From the NCBI GenBank assembly GCA_038246575.1, contig JBBRVU010000100.1, positions 1 to 14,486 of the forward strand: 14,486 nt of DNA, read 5' to 3'. Of this stretch, positions 8,701 to 14,486 are shown in pieces. The DNA comes from JACCUZ01 sp038246575. GTDB lineage: Bacteria; Actinomycetota; Actinomycetes; JACCUZ01. The notes under the pieces were generated by a model. That model did not search any database and was not told the DNA's origin. It saw nothing but the letters and a program-made list of their open reading frames with translations. A program made the translations under genes and the position numbers. Each line of letters begins with the position of its first letter. The stretch's first letter is position 1.

Positions 8701-9473
8701 TTGGGGTTGCCGGGTGCCGCGTAGGCCTGGCCCCAGTCACCGAACACGGCGAATGAGTAGGACTCGTTCGAGCCGGCCGGAACCTGCGTGGCAAGGACCG
8801 GTGACGGGTTCGCCGCCAGCAGGTCGACCCCGCCGAGGTAGGGGCGATAGCAGTAGCTGCCCCCCGCAGGAAAGTCCAGGCGCGCCTTCCACTGGTACTG
8901 GTAGATGCTGCCGACCGCGACGACGATGCTGGTCGCCGCGACGGTAGAGGTCGGAGTGCAGCTGCCGCCGGCGCCGACCGTGCCGTAACGCACGCTGGCC
9001 GACGACTGCGTCCGGTCCGTGGCGAAGTTCACGGTCACTCCGGTGCCGACCAGGTCGGTGAGATACGGCGCGCGCGTCAGGTGCCCGTCGTAGACGACGC
9101 CCGAGCCGGTCGGTGCCGCGACATCGACATTCCAGGTGTACGACGGGGGCTTCTTGTCGCTCACTCCGGCGGCGGACGCCGTCACCGTGAAGGCATGCTT
9201 CCCGGCGGTCAGCCCCGTGTAGGTGACCGTGCCGGAGTCACATGCGGCCGTTGCCGCGGCGTCGAGCTGGCACGAGAACGTCGCCTCCTTGGGCTTGCCG
9301 TGGAAGGTGAAGGTGGCATCGGAGCTCTTGCTCTTCGACGGCGGCTTCGTGTCGATCACGGTGTCCGTCTTCTTCGCGGCGTGCGCTGTGCCTCCGAAAC
9401 CCGAGCACAACACGACCACGACTGCCACGACACCCAACCGAAGGGGGGTGCGACGCATCCGGTATCCATTCAC
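5781..9473 (-). CDS. Secreted purple-acid-phosphatase-like multidomain protein
   Basis: A 1230-residue exported protein. Order: signal peptide (about 1-32); Ig-like domain (about 36-118, with C68/C78); an Fn3-like N-domain typical of purple acid phosphatases (about 130-232); metallophosphoesterase domain (about 240-490); second Ig-like domain (about 573-653); then two copies of Fn3 plus a jelly-roll/LamG-like module (654-938 and 939-1230). All five metallophosphatase blocks are present: GDWG (D246), GDNGY (D279, Y282), GNH (N324, H325), FHYP (H436) and GHAH (H474, H476); Y282 sits where purple acid phosphatases place the Fe(III)-binding Tyr. It is likely an active phosphatase or phosphodiesterase held at glycans by its accessory modules. 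No membrane helix or sortase signal at the end, so it is released or non-covalently bound. GTG at 9473 is chosen because GAGGG lies seven bases upstream; ATG at 9458 is an alternative. Substrate unknown. Confidence 0.85.
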   Translation of the reverse strand: MNGYRMRRTPLRLGVVAVVVVLCSGFGGTAHAAKKTDTVIDTKPPSKSKSSDATFTFHGKPKEATFSCQLDAAATAACDSGTVTYTGLTAGKHAFTVTASAAGVSDKKPPSYTWNVDVAAPTGSGVVYDGHLTRAPYLTDLVGTGVTVNFATDRTQSSASVRYGTVGAGGSCTPTSTVAATSIVVAVGSIYQYQWKARLDFPAGGSYCYRPYLGGVDLLAANPSPVLATQVPAGSNESYSFAVFGDWGQAYAAPGNPNQTNVMSRLAASGVRFAVTTGDNGYPSGSQLNYGDLQQTGADVSAIFGPGQWGVPGASIPVFPTIGNHGLARNDGIHPHLGIWPQDVAVATSGGSYERTSYSSINGSSAASYPSPWYAFDAGNARFYVLDAAWADLNGGSAGPYATEAAAHWKAGAAQYEWLKRDLQEHPSGLKFAFFHYPLYSDQPGESSDTSLQGASSLEGLLVANGVNLAFQGHAHIYQRSIGLGGMVNYLTGGGGAKAQSTGSCSSEDRYAIGWSYTKSSGTSCGQAKAPKSDAEVYHFLKVTVAGRNVTVAPTDSMGKTFDVQTYTFEPAPDTIIDSGPPAGAATTSASFAFHASGSPATFTCGLDGAPAVACTSPKAYTGLAQGPHTLTVTATVGGASDPAPATWSWTVDTVDPSAPGSIAVDAASPFQVDVSWPAASDNTGVTGYDLFRDGSLLANLDAATSYTDSTVVASSTHEYAVRARDVAGNVSGLVSATVTTPAIAEPLFADTFESGSLSGWTSKAGLTVQTSTVHGGSYAAEGVTQNGGTYAKKTLPSTYGDSWSRLWFNVVSQTDQVNLLRLRDQAGASLGYVYVNVAGRLGFHNDSNGTNTLSSTTPGAGWHAVELHLQVGSASGVPGSVEVWLDGARLADLSNDAVDVGSSRVGALQIGEVQAGLTYDVVFDDVAFGTGRIGPGTDTTAPSTPQDLTATAGSARSVHLTWTASTDDVGLASYDVFRDGELLGTVDTPATGYDDSSVSPSTSYSWTVRARDTSGNVSSMSAGAQATTPAAAAAVFADGFESGDLTAWTTSAGISAQSATVRTGAWAAAGNSPTGVTWAKKSLPGGPFPDAYASVAFRVNSQGSQTTLLRLRSSATGTGGGYLYLTSTGRLTFRSDALASGTLSGVVPSTGEWHVVELHLAVGAAAGELGTVEVWLDGAPVAALSSASVDVGSAPVAVMQIGDTAGNGSGTGWDLVYDDAVFSTRRLGS
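5784..6659 (-). repeat. Second Fn3 + jelly-roll module of the phosphatase
   Basis: Encodes residues 939-1230, which align along their whole length with 654-938 (FADGFESGDL / FADTFESGSL, VEVWLDGA in both, QIGDT / QIGEV, DLVYDDAVF / DVVFDDVAF). An intragenic tandem duplication of about 0.85 kb. Confidence 0.8.
6660..7514 (-). repeat. First Fn3 + jelly-roll module of the phosphatase
   Basis: Encodes residues 654-938. Fn3 part about 654-742; jelly-roll part about 748-934, with the FESG opening and the VEVWLDGA strand typical of LamG/concanavalin-like carbohydrate-binding folds. Confidence 0.8.
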
Positions 9474-9478
9474 GGCTC

Positions 9479-9486
9479 GGCCCTCT
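9479..9486 (-). promoter_or_regulatory. Ribosome binding site deciding the phosphatase start
   Basis: On the minus strand AGAGGG lies about seven bases before the GTG at 9473, favouring it over the in-frame ATG five codons later, which has only weak upstream purines. It lies in the 18-base gap after the fusion gene. Confidence 0.5.
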
Positions 9487-9491
9487 GTCTC

Positions 9492-12011
9492 TCAGTCTCC
9501 GTGCCCGGTCGCCGCCGACATCGGCGGCAGTCCGAGCGGCGGCTCGGCATCTCTGGTCCCCGTGGATGTCTGCGTGGCGTCCGGCGTCCGGCCGGTCGAC
9601 GCTGGAAGGCCCTCGGCGCCGTCCATGGCCAGTGCCGGGATCAGGTCGGCCCACGTGAAGTCCGGTGTTGCCAGGCGACGGGCCCGTATGCCAGCGAAGG
9701 CCCGGGCCAGGATGGAGCGTTCGGACGCGCGCAACTCCTCGTAGCCGAGACCCTCGACGACCAGTGCCGGCGCGAAGTAGCGGAAGGGCGGAAAGCCATA
9801 GGCGTCATCGGTGTTCGCGATGAGCTCGTCGAGAAGCTGATCCGGGTCGATGTCGGAGAGCTCGTGGTCGCGACGTTCGATGATGAACAGGTCCCGGACC
9901 TGCACACTGCTGGCGCGCTCACATGGGACCAGTCGTCCGATGTCGTACTTGGGCGGCGGGACGAGCACCTGTGTGAGTGCGTTGAAGCTCATGATCGGGA
10001 CGTTCATCTCACCGAGCCGGACCCCGATGCCGCGACCCTCCTTGGAGTGCAGGCGGCTCTGGATGCGCAGCCGGCGCCACTCCCGTGGACTCAGGTCGCC
10101 GGCCTCAACCGCTCGAAGCGTGTGCTGGCTGATGGTGAGCGGCTTCGGGAACGACAGCGCCGTGCCGTCGGGACGCAACACCGTCATGTCGTCGGACAGG
10201 AACCGACTGTTGTTCTCACGGACCAAGCGCAAGATGGTGCCGGTCTTGCCGGTGTCCGTGAGAGCAGAGAGCAGGACGCCGCGGCCATCGAGCTCCAGGC
10301 ACGCAGAGTGCAGCAGGACGTGGCCGCGCGAGACCAGCACGAATCGCAGCAGTGCCTCGACGATGTTTGTGTACAGGACGTGAGGCGACCGAGTCAGGAG
10401 CGGCCCGACGACGACCTGGATCGGCTCCCCCATCTCGACCGAGAAGTCCGAGCCCAGGCGGCCCAGGTGCTCCTGATAAGACACGGCTGCCGGTGACGCG
10501 TACTGCGTGACGCGGGTCCGCCGTCGGAGCGCGCCGCCGCCGACCAGGCCGCGCCGGATCTCGATGTCCGGACGTTCCGCCGATGCCTCGGTGGCGAAGC
10601 CGGCGAGTTCCGAGAGGGGTACGGCCGACGCCAGGGTGAGAAGCCCGTGCACGTCGTAGCGGAACGGCAGCGCGTCGCTGCTGTGGCGCTGGGCGGGGAC
10701 GAAGCCACGTTCCCGCAGGTCGACGACAAGGTCGACGGGACGACCCGAGCGCGTTGAGGGAGCCGCGGCGGCGGGTTGATCGAGGCGGCGATCAACCTGC
10801 GTGGCGGCAACAGCGGTCGCGGTGTCGAGACGGCCGTGGGGACGAGACATGGACGCTCCAGAGCGAAAGAGGTAGCGATCGGAGATGAGGAATCGGGCGG
10901 CGAACGCAGCGATCAGGGTGAGCACGCTCGCGACCAGGTAGTCGACGCCCGCGCTGCGGACCAGCCAGGCGAGCAGCGGCAGCCGGAGGAGCAGGGCGGC
11001 GTTGTTCACCGCGACGAACCCGGCGAGCCGGGTCCGCCAGGACCGTGCCTTGGGTCCTCTGAACACGAGCCTCTCGGTGAGCAGGTAGTTCCAGAGCGTC
11101 GACACCTGAGTGGCCAAGGAGGCGCCCACGAGCAGGCCGATGTCCGCGCCATCGACGAGCAACCAAAGTGCGACGCTGTTGATGACGATCCCGGTCGCGC
11201 CGACCGCGGCGAAGCTCAGAACGCGGGCCGACATCGGGCTGAGCGCACCGAGCATCGAGGCGGCGCGCAGCCCGACGAGCTTGCCTGCCAGCAACAGCCC
11301 TTCGCGCAGCGAGGCCTTGCTGTTGCCACTGTGCCTCTCCTGGAAGACGAACGGCACCTCTGCCAGACGCAGGCGCGGCGCCCGGGCCACGATCTCGAGC
11401 AGGATCTTGAAGCCGTTGGGCCGCAGCTGGTCGAGGTCGACCGCTCCCCGGCGTAGGGCGAAGAAGCCGCTCATCGGGTCGGTACATCCGGCCAGCCGAC
11501 GAGGAAAGGCGGTACGAGCGATGTGGGTGCCGGCTCCCGACACCCGCCGCCGGGTCGCTCCGGCAAGCCCGGCCGCGCTCCCTGCGCCGCAGTAGCGGCT
11601 GGCGACGACAAGGTCCGCGCCGGCCCGGACACCTGCGAGCACCAGCTCGGGAACGGTCTCCGGCGGGTGCTGGAGGTCACCGTCCATGACCACTGCCCAG
11701 TCACCGCGCGCGGTTCGCAACCCGGCCAGGACGGCTCCTCCGAGGCCGCCGACCCGCTCGGGGCCGCTGCGGTGCAGCAGCCGGACTCGTCGCGCGGTGT
11801 GTCCCGCGACCGACCGGATGCGTTCCGGCGTGTCGTCGGTGCTGTCGTCGACGAACAGGATCTCGGCATCCACGGAGTGCAGTGCGGCGTCCAGCCGCTC
11901 GACGAGGGCCGCCACGTTCCCCGCCTCGTTACGAGTCGGGACGATCACCGTCACCGTCGGCGAGGTCACCACCCCGTGGGTGGGAAGGTAGTCGAAGGTG
12001 GGGGCGCTCAC
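9492..12011 (-). CDS. GT2 polyprenyl-P-sugar synthase / GtrA / HprK-like kinase fusion
   Basis: One uninterrupted 839-residue frame joining three domains. (1) GT2 synthase of the DPM1/polyprenyl-phosphate mannose type (about 16-245): VIVPTRNEAGN (23-33), VDDSTDDT (54-61), metal-binding DGD (110-112), SGFFALRR (181-188) and RHSGNSK (226-232). (2) GtrA-like domain (about 262-385) with four hydrophobic helices, including WNYLLTERLVF (307-317). (3) After a Pro/Ala linker, a cytoplasmic region (about 426-800) resembling HPr kinase/phosphorylase: LLHSACLELDGRGVLLSA leads into a Walker A ending TDTGKT (585-590), followed by LSDDM (605-609) and RGIG (660-663). The Walker A first Gly is Ala. The last 40 residues look disordered. 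GT2-GtrA fusions are known and make and flip lipid-linked sugar; an added HprK-like domain is unusual. GTG start overlapping the regulator stop (GTGA). Kinase substrate unknown; it might phosphorylate a sugar, lipid or protein, or only bind nucleotide. Confidence 0.8.
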   Translation of the reverse strand: MSAPTFDYLPTHGVVTSPTVTVIVPTRNEAGNVAALVERLDAALHSVDAEILFVDDSTDDTPERIRSVAGHTARRVRLLHRSGPERVGGLGGAVLAGLRTARGDWAVVMDGDLQHPPETVPELVLAGVRAGADLVVASRYCGAGSAAGLAGATRRRVSGAGTHIARTAFPRRLAGCTDPMSGFFALRRGAVDLDQLRPNGFKILLEIVARAPRLRLAEVPFVFQERHSGNSKASLREGLLLAGKLVGLRAASMLGALSPMSARVLSFAAVGATGIVINSVALWLLVDGADIGLLVGASLATQVSTLWNYLLTERLVFRGPKARSWRTRLAGFVAVNNAALLLRLPLLAWLVRSAGVDYLVASVLTLIAAFAARFLISDRYLFRSGASMSRPHGRLDTATAVAATQVDRRLDQPAAAAPSTRSGRPVDLVVDLRERGFVPAQRHSSDALPFRYDVHGLLTLASAVPLSELAGFATEASAERPDIEIRRGLVGGGALRRRTRVTQYASPAAVSYQEHLGRLGSDFSVEMGEPIQVVVGPLLTRSPHVLYTNIVEALLRFVLVSRGHVLLHSACLELDGRGVLLSALTDTGKTGTILRLVRENNSRFLSDDMTVLRPDGTALSFPKPLTISQHTLRAVEAGDLSPREWRRLRIQSRLHSKEGRGIGVRLGEMNVPIMSFNALTQVLVPPPKYDIGRLVPCERASSVQVRDLFIIERRDHELSDIDPDQLLDELIANTDDAYGFPPFRYFAPALVVEGLGYEELRASERSILARAFAGIRARRLATPDFTWADLIPALAMDGAEGLPASTGRTPDATQTSTGTRDAEPPLGLPPMSAATGHGD

Positions 12012-12697
12012 GATTGCTCCCCCGCACCGGCCGTGACCGGTCCGGAGCCGGAGGTGGTCAGCCCAGCTCGACGGGCCAGCGCAACGGCTGCCAGGGACGA
12101 GTGGACGCCCAGCTTGCGCAGCACGTTCTGGGCATGCGTGCGTACGGTGCTCTCGGACAGCGCCAGCTCGGTGGCGATCTGGCTACGGTTGCGCCCGGCA
12201 ACCATCCGGGCGAGGACCTCGCGCTCCCGTTCGGAGAGGGTGTGCAATCCGTCCCAAGGACGCCGGGTCAGCTCGCCGTCGCGGTAGCTCGCCACGACGT
12301 GGCAGAGCAACCGCGGCGGGATCCACACCTCGCCCGCGGCCACCCCGCGCACCGTCGCGAACAACTGGGCCAGGTCCTCGGTCTTGTCCACCCATCCGGA
12401 CACGCCCGCCCGGACGAGAAGCGCGACGTCGGCCTCCCGGGCAGTGTCGGCGAGCAGCACGATGCGCGGCGCCGGACCGGCGGGCCCGAGAGTCGCCGCA
12501 AGCTCACCACCGGGGGTCTCCACGTCACAGTCGAGCAGCACGACGTCGGCGCACAGCCAGATGACCGACGCGCGCGCCTGCAACAACGTTTCGGCGACAC
12601 CGATGACGAGAAGATCGGGCTCGAGCTCGAAACGCTCGGCCAGGCTCTGCGTCAGGGTGCGCTGCCTGCCGACGAGCAGGACGGAGGTGTCGGCCAC
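12008..12697 (-). CDS. LuxR/NarL-type regulator with degenerate receiver domain
   Basis: A 229-residue protein: receiver-like domain (about 4-120) plus a LuxR-type HTH (about 152-212: LSEREREVLARMV, then SESTVRTHAQNVLRKLG). The phosphoacceptor position (D56) and the Lys (K105) remain, but the paired acids that bind magnesium are replaced by G10-R11, and the usual Ser/Thr-Ala is altered (ADT, 83-85). It may thus work without phosphorylation, or respond to a ligand or partner. Its HTH is similar to that of the neighbouring canonical regulator, suggesting old paralogues. The GTG start has AAGGTG seven bases upstream. The stop overlaps the next start, so it is translationally coupled to the surface operon and is a plausible local activator of it. 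Confidence 0.85.
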   Translation of the reverse strand: MADTSVLLVGRQRTLTQSLAERFELEPDLLVIGVAETLLQARASVIWLCADVVLLDCDVETPGGELAATLGPAGPAPRIVLLADTAREADVALLVRAGVSGWVDKTEDLAQLFATVRGVAAGEVWIPPRLLCHVVASYRDGELTRRPWDGLHTLSEREREVLARMVAGRNRSQIATELALSESTVRTHAQNVLRKLGVHSSLAAVALARRAGLTTSGSGPVTAGAGEQS

Positions 12698-12812
12698 CCG
12701 TTCACCTTGTCGACCTCAGCTGTTCACCGGAACCTCTGATGACATGAACCAGCGCTACAGCCGATGCCGTAGCCGACCGTCCAGACCGAGGTCGACCCGT
12801 CTAGGGTGCGCG
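12698..12812. promoter_or_regulatory. Intergenic regulatory region before the surface operon
   Basis: The only gap over 20 bases between the kinase and the left edge. It holds a 9-base inverted repeat, GTCGACCTC (12709-12717) and GAGGTCGAC (12788-12796), 70 bases apart, and the ribosome binding site of the atypical regulator (AAGGTG, 12703-12708). A promoter for the seven-gene run most likely lies here, but I see no convincing -10/-35 pair. Confidence 0.4.
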
Positions 12813-12819
12813 CTAGACG
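12798..12819 (-). terminator. Hairpin over the stop of the canonical regulator
   Basis: A perfect 7-base inverted repeat, CGTCTAG / CTAGACG, with an 8-base loop includes the TAG stop (12813-12815). There is no T-tract, so it may be a weak or factor-assisted terminator separating the two-component genes from the downstream operon. Confidence 0.3.
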
Positions 12820-13451
12820 AACAGGTCCAGCAACCCCATCTGCACGGCTATCGACACCGCCTGCAGCCGCGAGTGTGCCCCTAGCTTGACGAGGACGTTC
12901 TGGACATGGGTGCGTGCCGTGCTGTCCGCGATGCACAGAGCGACCGCTATCTCTGCGGTGTCATGTCCATCGACGAGCATGGCAAGCACTTCACGCTCCC
13001 GGGGACTGAGCTGCCGCGCCAACCGCTGGGCCGCTCCACCCTCCGCCGGTGCCGAGACGGCCCGCCGGAGCACCACGAGGTCGAATGCTGCTTCCCCGTC
13101 GGCAACCTGTTCGAGGCGGCGCACGATGCCGTCGACACTCTGGTCCTTGCGCACGAAGCCCGCCGCGCCCACCTCTAGCGCGACGCGGACCACGTCTGCG
13201 TCGGGCGAGGCCGACAACATCAGCACCTTGGTCCTCGGGTGGTCGCGCACGATCTCGGCCGCAGCAGCCAGGCCGCTGCCGGCCGCCAGGTGCACGTCGA
13301 TGATCGCGATGTCGGGATCGCCGTCGCGCACCGATTCGACGACCGCCTCGGCTGTCGTGACGAGCGCGTTGATCGTGTACCCGCGACCGGCGAGGGCCGA
13401 ACCGAGGGTGTCCAGCAGCAGTCGATGGTCGTCGCAGATCACCAGCCGCAC
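12813..13451 (-). CDS. NarL/LuxR-type response regulator
   Basis: A 212-residue response regulator with all receiver residues in place: acidic pair D7-D8, phosphoacceptor D52 (AIIDVHL), S80 and K102, then a LuxR-type HTH (about 147-205: LSPREREVLAMLV, STARTHVQNVLVKLG). It should be phosphorylated by the adjacent kinase and bind DNA as a dimer. GTG start six bases after the kinase stop; that stop is inside the ribosome binding site (TGAGG), so the pair is translationally coupled. Likely targets (inference) are its own operon and the surface-glycan operon behind the next regulator. Confidence 0.92.
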   Translation of the reverse strand: MRLVICDDHRLLLDTLGSALAGRGYTINALVTTAEAVVESVRDGDPDIAIIDVHLAAGSGLAAAAEIVRDHPRTKVLMLSASPDADVVRVALEVGAAGFVRKDQSVDGIVRRLEQVADGEAAFDLVVLRRAVSAPAEGGAAQRLARQLSPREREVLAMLVDGHDTAEIAVALCIADSTARTHVQNVLVKLGAHSRLQAVSIAVQMGLLDLFV

Positions 13452-13457
13452 GGCGCC

Positions 13458-14111
13458 TCAGCCTGTCTCGGCAGCGATAGGGAACTCCAAGCGCACTCGG
13501 GTGCCACCGCCGGACAGCGCGCCGGCGGAGACTGCCCCCCCGGCCGTCTCCATGACGGCGGAGACGAAGGCGAGACCCAGCCCTTGGCCGGGAGGAACCT
13601 GCCCCCAACCCGGTCCGTCATCGTCGACGTCGACCAGAACCCGCCCCGGGCTGCGGTGGCTGCTGACCCAGAGCGTTCCGTCGGAGCCGGCGGCGCGGGT
13701 CGCGTTGTCCAGGATGTTGCCCAGGACCCGCCGCACCAGGACGTGGCCGAGCGAGACCCGGGCACGCGCGGCATCGTGGTCCAGGACGACGCGTCCGGTG
13801 TAGGTGAGCCGGGTCAGGGCCACCGCCTCGACGAGGGTCACGTCCAGCTCGCGGCCCCGCGCGTCTACCTCCTCGTCGGTCGCAGCCGGCGCAAGGGTGG
13901 CGTCGATGACCTCTGCCAGCAGCTCGGCCTGCTCCTCGATCTGCCGGAGTCGGGCCCGCACCTCGTCGCTCATCTCGGTTGCCGGTAGACGTGCAGCCTC
14001 CGACGCGACGACGAGGATGGCAGCGACGGGTTGTTTCAGGTCGTGACAGAGCATCCGCCCGTCGGACGACAGCACGTCCCAGGCGTCAGCGACGTTCATC
14101 AACTCACTCAT
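13458..14111 (-). CDS. Sensorless cytoplasmic histidine kinase
   Basis: Taken from the ATG at 14111 this is a 217-residue kinase without membrane segments. Seen (numbered from that ATG): H-box LCHDLKQP with H23; N-box NILDN (N132, N136); DVDDDGPGWG (about 161-170, G1 box); GQGLGL (about 175-180, G2 box). The frame extends upstream to a GTG at 14336, but the extra 75 residues are Arg/Pro/Ser-rich, look non-coding and cover the leader hairpins, so I prefer 14111, which has a G-tract about ten bases upstream. With almost nothing before the H-box, input must come from a partner protein or through the dimerisation region. The fold resembles NarX/DesK-like partners of LuxR-type regulators only in context; the H-box (HDLKQP) is closer to HisKA. 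It is co-translated with the regulator that follows. Confidence 0.85.
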   Translation of the reverse strand: MSELMNVADAWDVLSSDGRMLCHDLKQPVAAILVVASEAARLPATEMSDEVRARLRQIEEQAELLAEVIDATLAPAATDEEVDARGRELDVTLVEAVALTRLTYTGRVVLDHDAARARVSLGHVLVRRVLGNILDNATRAAGSDGTLWVSSHRSPGRVLVDVDDDGPGWGQVPPGQGLGLAFVSAVMETAGGAVSAGALSGGGTRVRLEFPIAAETG

Positions 14112-14394
14112 TGCACCCGAATTCCCCCCGAGCCGGGCGTTCCCCCCCAGAGTTCGGGAACGCACCTGCCACGCTAGGTCGCTTTCGCCACCGGGGGCTA
14201 TAGCCAGTGCGGGGCATCCCCGCGGCGTCGCCCGGCGCGACGCCGGCGTCCTGGGAACGGGGTGCCGCCGGTCAAACCGGGATATCGCTGGACAACTGAC
14301 CCCGCCATGGCGAGTGGAGACGCTCATAGTCACCACAGGTCACTCCATCACCAGCACGGTCTAGTCCTGTCGTACTAGTCCTGCCGGCCCACGG
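14112..14394. promoter_or_regulatory. Leader between tRNA-Thr and the kinase gene
   Basis: 283 bases without a supported gene. From right to left: two copies of CTAGTCCTG (14361-14369 and 14375-14383); two GTCAC boxes ten bases apart (14329-14333, 14339-14343); a strong hairpin at 14223-14245; a second at 14209-14223; and two C/G-tracts (14122-14129 and 14140-14148) just before the kinase start. The kinase promoter should be here, but no consensus pair is convincing. Confidence 0.4.
14209..14245 (-). terminator. Adjacent hairpins in the leader
   Basis: Positions 14223-14245 form a 9-base stem (CGGCGTCGC / GCGACGCCG) with a 5-base loop; 14209-14223 form a 6-base stem (GCGGGG / CCCCGC) with a 3-base loop, sharing one base with the first. 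They could end the tRNA transcript or act in the kinase leader. No T-tract follows. Confidence 0.35.
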
Positions 14395-14468
<74 letters not shown>

Positions 14469-14486
14469 AACCGGCCGGGGCTGCTC

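Noticed and set aside
6594..8756. Long open frame of 720 codons on the plus strand opposite the phosphatase gene
   Set aside because: It is antisense to a gene with clear catalytic motifs, its product is Arg/Gly/Val/Ala-biased with no recognisable domain, and such long antisense frames are common in GC-rich coding DNA.
9081..10496. Plus-strand frame of 471 codons across the fusion/phosphatase junction
   Set aside because: It lies opposite two supported genes, has low-complexity composition and no motif or supporting ribosome site.
14112..14336. N-terminal 75-residue extension of the kinase as a sensor domain
   Set aside because: The composition is Arg/Pro/Ser-rich without a domain pattern and the region carries leader hairpins, so it is better read as untranslated.

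Overview
The window is very GC-rich, uses many GTG starts, carries a LuxR/NarL-type two-component system, and its proteins look actinobacterial. I read it as a chromosomal stretch of a high-GC Actinomycetota (a Nocardioides-like propionibacterial is possible, but the sequence alone does not prove the genus). Every gene I can support lies on the minus strand, so the biological order runs from the right edge to the left.

Right edge (14468 to about 12813): a tRNA-Thr(CGT), a leader of about 280 bases with two adjacent hairpins and G-tracts, then a sensorless histidine kinase coupled to a canonical NarL-type response regulator. After a 115-base gap with inverted repeats comes a second LuxR-type regulator. 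Its receiver domain has lost the acidic pocket, and its stop codon overlaps the start of the next gene.

Centre and left (12697 to 52): one tightly packed run of seven genes: atypical regulator, a three-domain fusion (GT2 polyprenyl-phosphate sugar synthase + GtrA-like membrane domain + HPr-kinase-like ATPase), a 1230-residue secreted purple-acid-phosphatase-like protein with duplicated Fn3/jelly-roll modules, a GT39-type (PMT/ArnT-like) membrane glycosyltransferase, a phosphoesterase-family ectoprotein whose catalytic motifs look degenerate, an unrecognised repeat ectoprotein, and a GH99-like ectoprotein. Four junctions are 4-base GTGA/ATGA overlaps and two are gaps of 2 and 18 bases, so a single operon is likely.

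Working model (inference): the GT2/GtrA part makes and flips a lipid-linked sugar, the GT39 enzyme transfers it outside the membrane, and the four exported proteins bind, trim or dephosphorylate the product or its surface partners. The fused HprK-like kinase domain and the possibly inactive phosphoesterase are the parts without an obvious precedent, and make this a candidate undescribed surface-glycoconjugate system.
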